Shown here piece after piece: positions 1-11,251 of a stretch of 64,000 nt of DNA (position 1 is the first letter of the stretch; each line of letters opens with the position of its first letter). A program made the translations under genes and the position numbers. Source of the DNA: Caprella mutica (lineage: Eukaryota; Arthropoda; Malacostraca; Amphipoda; Caprellidae); assembly GCA_947561585.1 (NCBI GenBank), contig CANNZV010002494.1, positions 31,818 through 95,817 of the forward strand. The letters run 5' to 3'. The notes under the pieces were generated by a model. That model saw only the letters and a program-made list of their open reading frames with translations, was not told the DNA's origin and did not search any database.

Positions 1-781
1 GTGGCAGGGGGTGTTATCCTGCATGAAAATGGGCGATTCGCAGGCAGAACGTCTAAGTATTGGGATGACATGATCTCGTAACAAGTTCTTGTAAATGGTT
101 CCATTAACTCTGGTGTTTAGATGGAAGATATCAGTCGTCCCTTCCCATTGAATCATGCCGAACACCATTACGCTGCCCCCACCAAACTTGAATGTTTTCT
201 TGGTGCACTTTTTATCGAATCTTTTGTGACAAAATCTTACGTATTTTTTCCCGTCAGATCCAAATAGATTGAACTTACTTTCATCGAAAAAAAAAAACAT
301 TTTGCCCGTGATGGTCGGTCCAGAGTACATGATCTTCGGTGAAGCTCAATCGAACTTTCTTGCTTCTGAGGCTAATCAAAGGCTTCTTCGCGAGTGATCT
401 TGCAAAGTTGCCGATTTCGCCGAGGCGTCTAGACACGGTTCTACTAGAAACATTGACATCGTAGGAGGTACTCATTTCACGAGAAATACCTGCTGCCATC
501 TGAAACCTATCCTTCAGTGCCATTTTCCTCATGATCCTATCGTCTCTAGGAGTGGAGTTTCGCGGTCTACCCTTCTTCTTCGGTGGTGAAACTTTCCCAG
601 TCTCCTTGTAGTACATTATTATTCTTCCCACAACACTTTTGGACAACTGCAAGTCCTTGGCTATCTTCCGGATTGAATTTTCATCTTCATAAAGTTGTAC
701 AGTTCTTCTTTTCATGGAGGCGGTCATTTTCTGTGCCATTGCTATGATGTATCCGGCTAAAATGTAAACAAAGTTGTGCAA
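1..781 (-). pseudogene. Tc1-like transposase, frameshifted and cut by window edge
   Basis: Reading the minus strand from 781 gives an N-terminal helix-turn-helix region (SIRKIAKDLQLSKSVVGRII), a basic GRP-type linker (KKKGRPRNS) and a second paired-like DNA-binding region (VSSRTVSRRLGEIG). The catalytic core follows. The first catalytic Asp sits in a DESKF motif at about 270-290. It is separated from the N-terminal part by a frameshift in a run of A at 288-298. The second Asp lies in an FMQDN motif at about 10-25. The third acidic residue is outside the window. Transposases of this family cut and paste the element at TA sites. The frameshift in a homopolymer could be a real lesion or a sequencing error. 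Family assignment is confident; activity is doubtful. Confidence 0.9.
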
Positions 782-1068
782 TCGACTTATTCTTCATTGC
801 CGTAGTGAGAAATGTGGATAAACTGACTTTAAAATGCCTTTAAATAGTATTTTTCTAACATTGTCCCACACTTTTGGCACTGTGATCTTGAGAAAAAAAT
901 TGACTCCACCTTAAGTTTTTTTCTATCCTACGTATTAAGCTGAAATTTTATATCATTATTAACACTATATGTGGCTACATTGAGTGTGAAAATTATATAA
1001 ATCCATTGGAAAATATTGCAGAAATGGTAAAAAAAAACTGAATTGTCCCACATTTTTGTCCGCTAGTG
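1..1068 (-). mobile_element. Tc1-type DNA transposon, truncated by window start
   Basis: The right border carries a terminal repeat that reads, from the outside on the minus strand, CACTAGCGGACAAAAATGTG, next to a TA at 1069-1070, as expected for Tc1 insertion. A related internal motif (GTGGGACAA in a similar context) recurs at 862-885, so the end may have a double inverted-repeat/direct-repeat layout. The transposase relic occupies the rest. The other terminus lies outside the window. Confidence 0.9.
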
Positions 1069-1188
1069 TATAGTGAGCCGCTCAGCTTATAGATACTATT
1101 GAATTAATTGGCTTAGATTTCAAAAGGTCAAAACTCAGATATATATGTCTAATTGGCTTATAATTTTGAATTAATTCATAGGTTCCCT

Positions 1189-1855
1189 CCAGTCTGCAAA
1201 GCATGCACAATTTCTCTCCAAGGTTTTTCAAAGTTCTCTCCAAAATCACAAAAAAAAGTCCAAGTACTTTCCAATAATTACATGTAAACATAGGAATTAA
1301 TAAGGAAATTGTCGCCGAATAATTCAGGAGACTAATTTCCAGGCCTGAATAGTCGCCGGGTAAACTTCACAACTTCATGCATCTTTTGCAGACTGGTGTT
1401 CCCCAGTCTGCTGAATGCGTAGCAGTGTCTCTTCTCCCTTTAGAGATTTCATTTTGAGAGAGAGTTTCTCTCTGACTCTAAACAGCAGATTCAGGATCTC
1501 CCGCAGCTAAATTAACGGTAACGTAGGAATTATTTCAAAATCTCCCGCAGCAAAATTAATGGTAACATTAAAAATTAATTCATGATCTACCGCAGAGATC
1601 TCCAATGTCTAAAATTCAATCAAAAACTCCCGCAGAGAGTCTTGATAAAAAGTTCCATATTCTGCAGACAGTAGACTGGAAGTCTGCAAAAAATGCATGA
1701 AGTTGTGAAGTTTATTTGGCGACTTTTCAGACCTTGGAATTAGTCTCACTCACCTGAATTATCTGGCAACAATTTCCTAATTAATTCCTATGTTTACAAT
1801 TTGCCCCAAAAATTAAATATCTGGAGACTGATTGTGCATGCTTTGCAGATTGGTT
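1189..1855. mobile_element. Foldback (long inverted repeat) element 1
   Basis: Arms of about 110-150 bases pair across a central spacer. The outer piece CCAGTCTGCAAAGCATGCAC at 1190 matches the reverse complement of 1830-1855. The segment 1283-1395 matches the reverse complement of 1677-1797 with few mismatches (for example CTTCACAACTTCATGCAT). The centre (1490-1640) holds imperfect repeats containing ATCTCCCGCAGC. There is no coding capacity. Probably a non-autonomous DNA element; superfamily not determined. Confidence 0.75.
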
Positions 1856-2026
1856 AAATAATGTTCCCATGTTAATTTTGGCTTGAAATCTTCAAAAAAT
1901 GAGTCAAATTGGCTTGGCTCAGAGTTTTTATAGAATTTTAGCTCAAATATGGGCTTAAAATTTTCCAGCCTCTGAAACATTTCCAACAATTTCCCAATTT
2001 AATCACCAAAAATTAATGGTAGCTAC

Positions 2027-2590
2027 CATAGGAATAAATAGCTAAATATCCACCGACTTTGCCATAATATTATTTTCAAAGAGGAAAAAATTCCACTGAC
2101 ACCAGGGTGCAAATATAACTTCTTATTGACTAGTAACTCTATTACCAGTCTGCAGAACATGGGAGATATTTTGGATCTTCTCTACAAACAAATTTAAATT
2201 AATTTCTGTTAACATTAATTTTGCTACGAACACTCCTGAATTAATCCCTATATTTAAATTAATTTTGCTACAAACAGAATAAGAGATCTCTATGAACAAT
2301 ACATCAGCAGAATGGCTCTGCTAGAGGTTAAAATCAACTATGTGAGAACTCATCATAAACACCATTCTGCAGAAACTACACATAGCTAATTTCTTTTAAC
2401 TATGTAAAAAACTAAAAATCAGTTATAGCTATATTTCCTAATATTTGAAAAAATTGAACTCTGCATGCTATACATGCCAGACTGTATTTTATGGTAAATT
2501 CCACCTACTTATCGGTAGAAATTTTCTCCTTTGAAAATAATATTCTGGCAAAGTCAGTGGATTTTTAGATATTTATTCCTATGTTTACCA
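2027..2590. mobile_element. Foldback element 2, related to element 1
   Basis: The segment 2028-2097 (ATAGGAATAAATAGCTAAAT, then a stretch with GACTTTGCCATAATATTATT) is the imperfect reverse complement of 2515-2590. The word CCAGTCTGCAGAACATGG occurs at about 2150 and 2588 and resembles the tip of foldback element 1, so both belong to one family. No ORF. Confidence 0.65.
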
Positions 2591-3496
2591 GTCTGCAGAA
2601 CATGGGACATTTTTAACATTTTCTGTGTGAACAGTACCTAATTTCCTCTTATATTTACATGTATTCTACTGAAAACAGAAGCCAAACTAGAGGATTTCTT
2701 GGAGAACACTTAAACAGTTGATCCAGTTTTAGCAGTCTGGCTATGTTACCAATTATTTTTGTGGGAAAATTGGTAAAATGTTGGTGGATCAGCCAAATTA
2801 CTGGAAATTCATGGTGGATTTCAAAAAGTCAGTGAAATTTTGTGCACCAAATACACACTGGTATACTTGTTTTACTGATACTAGAAAGGGTTACACCATT
2901 ACTCATTCTATCAGCTTTGTGAGCCATTGTTAATGTTTGGAATTTGTTGACGAGGCATTTAATATTTCTTCACTGGTAATTCAGAGGGTCAAAATAAATC
3001 ACCAGAATAACTTGAATTAGCTACATATTATAATAGAAATATAGTATCAAATTTGAATTGGTTTGTAGTTTTATAACCACTAACCTTGATTGTAATGAGT
3101 AGGTAATATATAAAGTGAAGGGCACTTTTACTCATATAATTGATTATAGAATTTTTTTTTTGACTTGTTTTTATTAAATTACTAAATTTTTCAAAATTAC
3201 AAAATTTCAGTAAATTCCAATGTAAATTTATTTATTCTCATTTATGTTGAAATTGTAATCTACATACACATAGCTTTAACAACTGCTAGCTTTATCTTGC
3301 TTAGCAAGCAATAAGGTGAGTTTGTGAAATTATTGATTAGTTTTTGTATATTAATTTATTCAACTGATTGTTTATGTATATTGTTAGTAACTTTTATTTC
3401 TTGGATGAGCTTTTCAGTAGCTTCTTGCTTCAAAACTTTTCTAATTATATTTTTTCAAAGAATCACATCATTTAAACTTTGATTTTCTGTATAATA
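2591..3496. other. AT-rich intergenic DNA, nothing recognised
   Basis: No coding region, RNA gene or clear repeat is supported here. A weak splice-donor-like GGTGAGTT at about 3314 has no supporting exon. Confidence 0.5.
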
Positions 3497-5017
3497 TAGA
3501 GATGCACCAATACTCTCGCTATCGGATAAAATATCTGATAGTATCTGTATTTTTATTAGTATCTGGTAATTGGTATCGGATCCCAAAAAATAGTTCAAAT
3601 ATCACCGATACCAATTACTTTTTCAAGTTAGGTAAGTATATATATTGGTATCAGTTTTCAATTGAACATTAATAGCATAAACCTATGTTCATCCGATATA
3701 CGATTGGAAGAAATAAAGATGCGATTTAAATAATACTATCATATCTGAATTAGGTAGTCTCTATTCATTTTTAGCTTCATTATGATACCTACTTTGATAG
3801 TTTCAATATGATACCTACTTCGATAGTTACATTATGATACCTACTTCGATAGTTACATTATGATACCTACTTCGATAGTTACATTATCATACCTAATTCA
3901 ATAGTTACATTATGATTTCTAATTCAATAGTTACATTATGATACCTAATTCAATAGTTACATTGTGATACCTAATTCAATAGTTACATTATGATACCTAC
4001 TTCGATAGGTACACTGTGCTACCTATTTCGACAGGTACACTGTGCTACCTATTTCGACAGGTAGCCTACACTGTGCTACCTACTTCGACAGGTAGCCTAC
4101 ACTGTGCTACCTACTTCGACAGGTAGCCTACACTGTGCTACCTACTTCGACAGGTACACTGTGCTACCTACTTCGATAGGTACACTGTGCTACCTTCTTC
4201 GATAGGTACAATGTGCTACCAACTTTGATAGGTACACTGTGCTACCAACTTCGATAGGTACACTGTGCTACCAACTTCGATAGGTACACTGTGCTACCAA
4301 CTTCGATAGGTACACTGTGCTACCAACTTCGATAGGTACACTGTGCTACCTATTTTGATAGGTACAATGTACTACTTCGATAGGTACACTGCACTACTTC
4401 GATAGGTACACTGTACAACTTCGATAAGTACACTGTACAACTTCGATAGGTACACTGTACTACTTCGATAGGTACACTGTACTACTTCAATAGGTACACT
4501 GTACTACTTCGATAGGTACTCTGTTCCTTTATAGGTACACAGTGTACCTAACTAGGTACACTGTACCTAATTGCAATAACATAAAAATGTTCTAACGAAT
4601 GAATTTGATATGTATTTCACAGAGCAAGTGGCATCTGTTGAGCGCACTTCTGATGTTAGCCAATGCATTATTATTATATTATTATGAAGTCAATATGTAT
4701 TATTGCATAGGTAGTTTACTTGAAAACACCTAGTCAATAATCTTAATTATAAATACCAAGGTATCTACCTAATCCTACCGCATGAATATTGTCAAGACCT
4801 AGGTACATCATTATATGTAAAACTTTATAATTATCGGTATATACATTGAATGACAGATACCTACCTAGAACTAATATTTTTGGTGTCACTGGCTTGAATC
4901 TTATACTTTTAAAAAGTAACTGGTATTGGAATTGGTATCGGTATCGGTTACCAGAATTTTAAAGTAACTGTAATTGGTACTGGTATCGGTTACTAATATG
5001 GTATCGGTGCATCTCTA
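3497..5017. mobile_element. Non-autonomous hAT-like transposon with internal minisatellite
   Basis: The left terminus TAGAGATGCACCAATAC (3497-3513) and the right terminus GTATCGGTGCATCTCTA (5001-5017) are inverted copies with one mismatch. They are flanked by GTATAATA (3489-3496) and GTATGATA (5018-5025), an 8-bp target duplication with one difference. An 8-bp duplication and this terminus type are characteristic of the hAT superfamily. Subterminal regions are rich in GGTATCGG-type words. There is no transposase, so it would need a helper in trans. Confidence 0.88.
3770..4560. repeat. 26-bp minisatellite inside the hAT-like element
   Basis: Units such as TTCGATAGGTACACTGTGCT plus ACCAAC repeat about 30 times. 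They evolve along the array from a TTACATTATGATACCTAC form (left), through GTACACTGTGCTACC forms, to a 22-bp shortened form containing GTACACTGTACTAC (right). The gradient suggests local expansion by slippage or unequal exchange. Confidence 0.9.
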
Positions 5018-8000
5018 GTATGATACCTTGTGAATAATACTGAATGTTAGTACTGCTTATTTAGAAATATAGTAAGTCCTGTCTCTTGTTTTCAAGTTGA
5101 AAAATATTCAATTAGATAGTATTAGTATTCATATTACTCCTTATCAATAACTAGATGATATAAACTCAATCTCCCTCTACTGATAAGCTCTTATCTTATC
5201 AAAGTAACAATGCATAGTTAATATATAATAAGTAACCATTGTTAAGCAGAATGTGTTCAAGAAACTTAGATAACTTTTTGTATGTGTTCTTCTGGGTGCT
5301 AGGAAAATTTGTCCACAGAATATTCATCCTCGTAAAATTCGTCCGCTTAAAATTCATCCGTGGAGGTTATTTTTACTTAAATTATGAATAAACAATCATA
5401 ATTAAGTGTTAGCACATTGAGTGTTAACAATATACCTATGTAAGAGATAATTGCAGTTGCTTAAAATCTAGTTAGGTGAAAATAACACATAGATATATTC
5501 AGTAATTAGCTATAACTGTTGATGAAAAATAGATTCTATGTAATTTATGTTAATTATAATTAGAAATTATAATAAATTGAAAAAAACTTAATCAATAATT
5601 ATTACTTAAATTGATTAGCTGGACTTTTTCAGCACTAAAAAATATGGGGAAAATTTGTCAAAAAAAAATGCTGTAGTTAATACTAGCCATCATTCAAAGT
5701 TTATTGCAATACTAGATTTATAATTTTACATCCATATCTTCATATTTTGGCCATTTACAATTGTGTCAAATCTCTTTTTTTTTAAATTCTTTTAGTTTGG
5801 TTTAATTCTTCTTTCTTCACTCTTGAATGATTAATTTCCATATATGATGATCACTCGTAATTGATGCTCTCATTATGGAGTGAAACCTTTTAGAGAATTG
5901 AGAATTCACGGAAAATCCCTCGATACTCTGCCTTGATCATTCCAAAATTAAACATTATGTAATTGGTTTTCGTGGTGATTTCCTCTTACCAGTTTAATTC
6001 CAATATACGTAACTTCATAGAAATTAATAAACTCAATTGGTACTCAGTTATAGACACAGCCCCAAAGAACTTCCATCGACATCAGCCATAGGCCGTGTCC
6101 TAAGCCGAGAACCATTTTCACATATATCTTCATTAATGCCAACAATATCTTCATGTGGTGACAATGCTAAAGCATCGAACATTTTATCTTAAATGAAATT
6201 AATTGAATTATTATATGTATATCAATCTCAATGTTTCTTTAAACAATTATGAATTGTGCAGTACAACGATTGACAAAGTACATTTCCTATATACTATCAC
6301 CTACATACATTAAACTACTTTATATCAAAACATTTATCATATTACTTTGGTTCCATTTGAATTAATTATTTTGTGTTGAATGGACACAGTTCTTTTGCAT
6401 TTTCATCTCCACATCTCCCAAGTTTTTGATCGGAAGAGCAGCTTATTGTAAGCATAAGAGATCAAAACTCTCATTTTGTGTGCATTTATTTTCTGCCAGA
6501 CATTCCCCTCATCTGCTATCTGTTGATGTTATCATTCTTAGTCATCTGCTTTGAAGATATGAACAAATCTTTCTAATGTTCAGTTGTTTAGTTCAGGGTA
6601 TACTTAATTACATGACCAGATAACAGCCCCTTTTTTCAATGATAAAATTGAAGACCATTCAATAATATTTATTTTATATCATTGCGATTTGTTTAAGTGC
6701 ATTATTTTCATTTCCTGGATTCTGATTCTTTGTAACATTGATATAAAACTGTTAAATTATGTAATCTCTACCAATGTGAGTAACATCATAAAATTAATAA
6801 CAAAAGTGTGATAAATATGGAACAAAATTTATTTATATAAATGTTGCTGTCAAATTTTTCTTTCAAATGACATGATATATACATTAAGTTGACCATGTTC
6901 CAGTGTTTATTCTGACTGTTAGCTATATGCTGATAATCTGGGGCATTCGTCATTTCATGACTAGTGGACCAAAATATATGAAATTTATCAGAACATCCCC
7001 TCAGATTTCTATAAAGTTGGTACTAAGAGTGCTTGCACTCAAAAAACTAGATTATGAAAATCTCAGCTTGCCAGCTAGGTCAAAAGTTATGACCTTGTGA
7101 AATTTTGAAAAAAAGGTCAAAACTCCTTGACTTCATCATTTTTGAAATGTTATAACTTTCTTATTATTACACCTAGAACAAAAAGATTTAGTGTATTTAT
7201 TCATAATAAACCTGTTAATCTTCTGGAATTTTCAGTTTTATTATTTTAATTTTTTTTTAAATAGCATTTTATTTTTTTGAATTTGAAACCATCGAATGAC
7301 AAAAATTATTGAAAAGTTGAAACATAGTATTTAATTGTACATAAATTAGATACATAATAGTTTAAGATTAATTAGTTATTTATGTTTGTAATTTTCTAAT
7401 ATATTTACAGATAATATTTGCAAGGTATATTGATTAGGAATTCATAATATTGTTTAAGCTTTAGAGTTCAGACTATTGTACTATTGGAGCCAGGGTATGT
7501 GATTGAAATGATGTGATAAGATTAAATAGGTAATGTTCTATTAATGTATTTTGTTTATGTTACAGCCTGGTTTCTTGTCATTGAACTTCTTTTCATTGCA
7601 TCTCATACTACTTCAACTTTTAATTGTTCATTTGCCATTCAATAGACATCATCCATCCCATTGCCCTCTCATCAAATCTCCATAACATTAAATAGCTAAT
7701 TAATCCATTAAACAATAGCCACGAGCATCAACCACAACGTTCAAACTATATGCTCCTATTTGGCTATAGGTTGGAAAAATATAGTTTACTAATATTAATA
7801 ATGATAATAGATATATTTAAATTTATTCAGCTAAAGAATAAACTAAAACAAAAAATCATTTTGAAAAGGTGAATTGTTGTAGAATTTCACAAATTTCTAA
7901 TTCTAACCTATTACTGATTATTATTAACCAACATTCAATTTACTAATATTTATTTTATTTATTAATATTTACTATTAGCTATTGATTAATATTTACTATT

Positions 8001-8129
8001 AGCTATTGATTAATATTTACTTTTATTTTGTAGAATGTAGAATTATTAAATAATATTAAGCAAAATTCAATTTACTAATGTAATACTAAGTTAACTAGTA
8101 GCTAGCAAGTGAATATTAATTTATAATAA
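5018..8129. other. AT-rich intergenic DNA without recognisable gene
   Basis: Short open frames occur (for example 6903-7100 on +), but none resembles a known protein and base composition is as in flanking DNA. Some slightly GC-richer text at 6060-6200 could be a decayed exon or repeat, but no support was found. Confidence 0.5.
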
Positions 8130-8690
8130 TAAATATTGATATTAGTGAAATTGATATTGGTAAATATTGATATTATTGAAATTAATATTGGTAAATATTG
8201 AAATTAATATTGGTAAATATTGATATTATTGAAATTAATATTGGTAAATATTGATATTATTGAAATTAATATTGGTAAATATTGATATTATTGAAATTAA
8301 TATTGATATTAGTGAAATTAATATTGGTAAATATTGATATTATTGAAATTAATATTGATATTAGTGAAATTAATATTGATATTAGTGAAAATAATATTGA
8401 TATTAGTGAAAATAATATTGATATTAGTGAAAATAATATTGATATTAGTGAAAATAATATTGATATTAGTGAAAATAATATTGATATTTGTGAAAATAAT
8501 ATTGATATTAGTGAAAATAATATTGATAGTAGTGAAAATAATATTGATATTAGTGAAATTAATATTGATATTAGTGAAAATAATATTGATATTAGTGAAA
8601 ATAATATTGATAGTAGTGAAAATAATATTGATAGTAGTGAAAATAATATTGATATTTGTGAAAATAATATTTGTAAATATTGATATTAGT
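8130..8690. repeat. 21-bp AT-rich minisatellite
   Basis: The left part is built from GAAATTAATATTGGTAAATATTG-type units of varying length. The right part (about 8365-8690) is a regular 21-bp array with core ATTGATATTAGTGAAAATA. Because 21 is a multiple of 3, the array stays open in two + frames and produces apparent proteins of 133 and 152 residues, which are not credible genes. Confidence 0.93.
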
Positions 8691-9225
8691 CAATCAGTGA
8701 ACCTAGCTATTACAATTTTACATTTTCAAAATTATGCCTTTTTCCTCTATTTATATTTTTTTGTCTATCACCTGCTTGAAATTAAAAAATAGTGTCCCTT
8801 TTAATATTAGTAAATTCTATTTTTCCAACCTTTAGCTGAGTAGTCAATCTGCATTTTTTGTTTCAATAATTTTTGTCCTTTGAGGGCTTCAAGGGCATAG
8901 AGGGCTAATGCTATTTATCATTTAAAAAGTAAAAATAAATATATTCCGGATATTTTTGATGATTACATAGTCTATTCTGAACAAGAAACATTTTAAAACA
9001 AACATTTAGTTCTATGACTAATATGCTTGACAATGCATCTACTACCCTCACCTTAACTCTTACCTCGTGTGAAGAAACTCAAACTGTGAGATGAAGAATG
9101 TATTAAGTAGTTTGTACTTTATTCTCTGGAGATTAAAATAGATCATGTAGTGAAGGGTTCAAATGATTATTTTCTCATAATATTTCAAGTCACCAACATT
9201 AGCTTATTTTCTGTTTATTTTTCAG
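8691..9225. other. Intergenic or intronic DNA ahead of the candidate exon
   Basis: No feature is supported except a pyrimidine-rich stretch ending in TTTTTCAG at 9218-9225, which serves as the acceptor for the next candidate exon. Confidence 0.45.
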
Positions 9226-9306
9226 GTTTCAAATCTCAATCCAAATGACAAAGGAGGCATCGTTTCACTGAACAAAAACTATCAACTGAAATCAAAGACA
9301 AAAGAG
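9226..9306 (+). other. Candidate 5' (untranslated) exon of Hsp70-like gene 1
   Basis: An 81-base segment is bounded by a good acceptor (TTTTTCAG, ending 9225) and a good donor (AAAGAG|GTAAGT, GT at 9307). It lies 1.9 kb upstream of the acceptor of the gene 1 coding exon. Joined to 11242, the frame leading to the gene 1 ATG contains a stop, so the exon would be untranslated. It also holds a small upstream ORF (ATG at 9244, stop after 8 codons). One frame is fully open (27 codons), so a coding exon of another transcript is possible. Splicing is inferred from signals only. Confidence 0.45.
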
Positions 9307-9747
9307 GTAAGTTTGCTATTATATATTGATGTGCAAGTTCTCTTGTGTGATCTATTTAAGATATCAACACAGCTTGTATTTATTACCTCCATGTACCATC
9401 AAAGAAAAGAGTCGGTATGATTTTAATTTCTCAAATTGCAGTTTCCTAATTTTTTACTTTATTCAATTGTTATAAATTTGCCATTGTGAATCCTGACCAA
9501 TTATAAAATATCTACAAACATTAGCTGCAATTAGTAAAGTTTATTTCTGAAAATGTGAAATTAATTTACTGTAAAAATCATCACAAATATGATTTTCTTT
9601 GACAGTACCCACTTGTCATTTTTATTGCAGCAGGAATAAGACTCGTTTTATAATTGATTATTCTCACTAACTAATGTTTTGTTTCAAAGTAGCTATTTAT
9701 TTTCTGAATTAGCTACCTATTCAATTACATAACAGGATCAAACTCTT

Positions 9748-10747
9748 AAGGGCAGTACACACGTAGGGTTTTTTAAGTCTTTCCACCAGACTTTTTTCTC
9801 AGCTTTTCCACCAGACTTTTGATTCAAAAGTCAATAGCGTCCACACGTGGATTGACTTTTTAATCTCGTGGATTTACATGTCGTGCAATTAACTACTCAT
9901 ATAGGCGACATAAGCCCTCCTCTATTTTTTTAAACTAGGTAACTAACATAGGTAGTTAGTAACTGTTAATTACCTAGGATAGTTAAAATTAATAATTACC
10001 TGGGTTAGTTATTTACTAATTATATAGGTTAGTTAGTTTTACCTAGATTAATTAATTACTAGAGAACTACCTACCTAGATTACTAAGATTATTTAGTTAC
10101 TAATTAACTTAGTATGATAATTTTTATGAAGTTTATTACAATATTTAGTAATAAACTAACCGAGATTATTCTCGCTTCACTTGATTTAATGATTAATCTA
10201 ATCCACTTAACAAATGTAATTTAGCTATTATATAAAGTTTAGGTAAAAGTATCAATACGTATAGATAGGTACTAGGTACAATATGCATTGCGTTATAATA
10301 AATAAAATAAAGGTATTAGCTAATAGGTGGTAAAATGTTGAAATAAATAAAATAGAGATAGTAATATTTATTTTACTAAAATATACTATACTAAAAAAAG
10401 TTTAAAGAAACATTACTAGGTATTATCAATTTTACTGGCAGTCTTTTATAAAAAGGAAAATATGAGAATTCTTTACCTCAAAGGTAAACAAATGAATGGA
10501 GCAAAGTTTGTCATAAAATGAACACCAATCCATTTATCATATGTACAATATATTTTATGAGTTGACAGTAGCTATACGAAGATTTACAAAATTGCACCTC
10601 TTGATTGGGGGAAAATAATAGAACATGTAGGTTGTTGAAAAGTCTCGGACTTTCGGTGCAAAATTTAAGTCTCGTGGAAAAAGTGGGAGGAGCTTAGCAA
10701 AAAGTCCGGTGGAAAGACTGAAAAAACCCTGCGTGTGTACGGCCCTT
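9748..10747. mobile_element. 1-kb terminal-inverted-repeat element, copy 1
   Basis: Left terminus AAGGGCAGTACACACGTAGG and right terminus (reading inward) AAGGGCCGTACACACGCAGG begin an inverted repeat of about 48 bases that includes TCTTTCCACC(A/G)GACTTTT. The interior is AT-rich with no transposase. It lies between the candidate 5' exon and the coding exon of gene 1, so it is probably intronic. It closely matches copy 2 at 56284-57278 over the full length. Confidence 0.9.
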
Positions 10748-11241
10748 TTGAGACAAGATGTTTGATGGCATTTTCAAGATCATAAATCAAATCGTATCTT
10801 GTTTCCTTTAAATTTTGAACTAAATTATAATATTCTTGATTTTTTCTCGGCTGTTTTTACTTATTCTCTAAGATTAATGGATCTATTCAATAGCTATTTA
10901 TATGAACAATTAATTTCAACATTTTCTTTGTCTCAAATGATAAATATTTAATATCCCATTGAAATTGCAGTTAATTTAGACTAAATTTTCAGTAACTCTA
11001 TTTTCTATAGCTACTACAATTAAATAAATATATTTATCTATTCAATATTTTAAGGTGTTGCTATGATAACTTAAATTTCAACAATATTTTGTTAAATCTG
11101 ACTCTCATCCCTCTATAGCTAAATGGAGGGTGGATGTAAAGATCTTATTGAGATTTGCATATTTTGATAATACATTCTTCTTAATTAAATAGGTAATACT
11201 TATAGGGTTGATAATGAAATATGATTGTCTCTATTTTACAG
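10748..11241 (+). other. Probable intron end before Hsp70-like gene 1
   Basis: AT-rich DNA ending in a strong acceptor, TCTCTATTTTACAG, at 11228-11241. The coding exon starts at 11242, 10 bases before the ATG. No other feature was seen. Confidence 0.6.
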
Positions 11242-11251
11242 AATTCAAATC

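Noticed and set aside
3497..5017. Possible telomere or centromere origin for the minisatellite
   Set aside because: It is bounded by hAT-like terminal repeats and a target duplication, so it is part of a transposon.
8282..8792. Frames of 133 and 152 codons rich in Asn/Ile or Leu/Ile/Val
   Set aside because: They are produced by the 21-bp AT-rich minisatellite, whose period is a multiple of three.
11225..11251. Upstream start of gene 1 at a TTG at 11225
   Set aside because: Not an ATG, and it lies inside the polypyrimidine tract and acceptor ending at 11241, so it is intronic.
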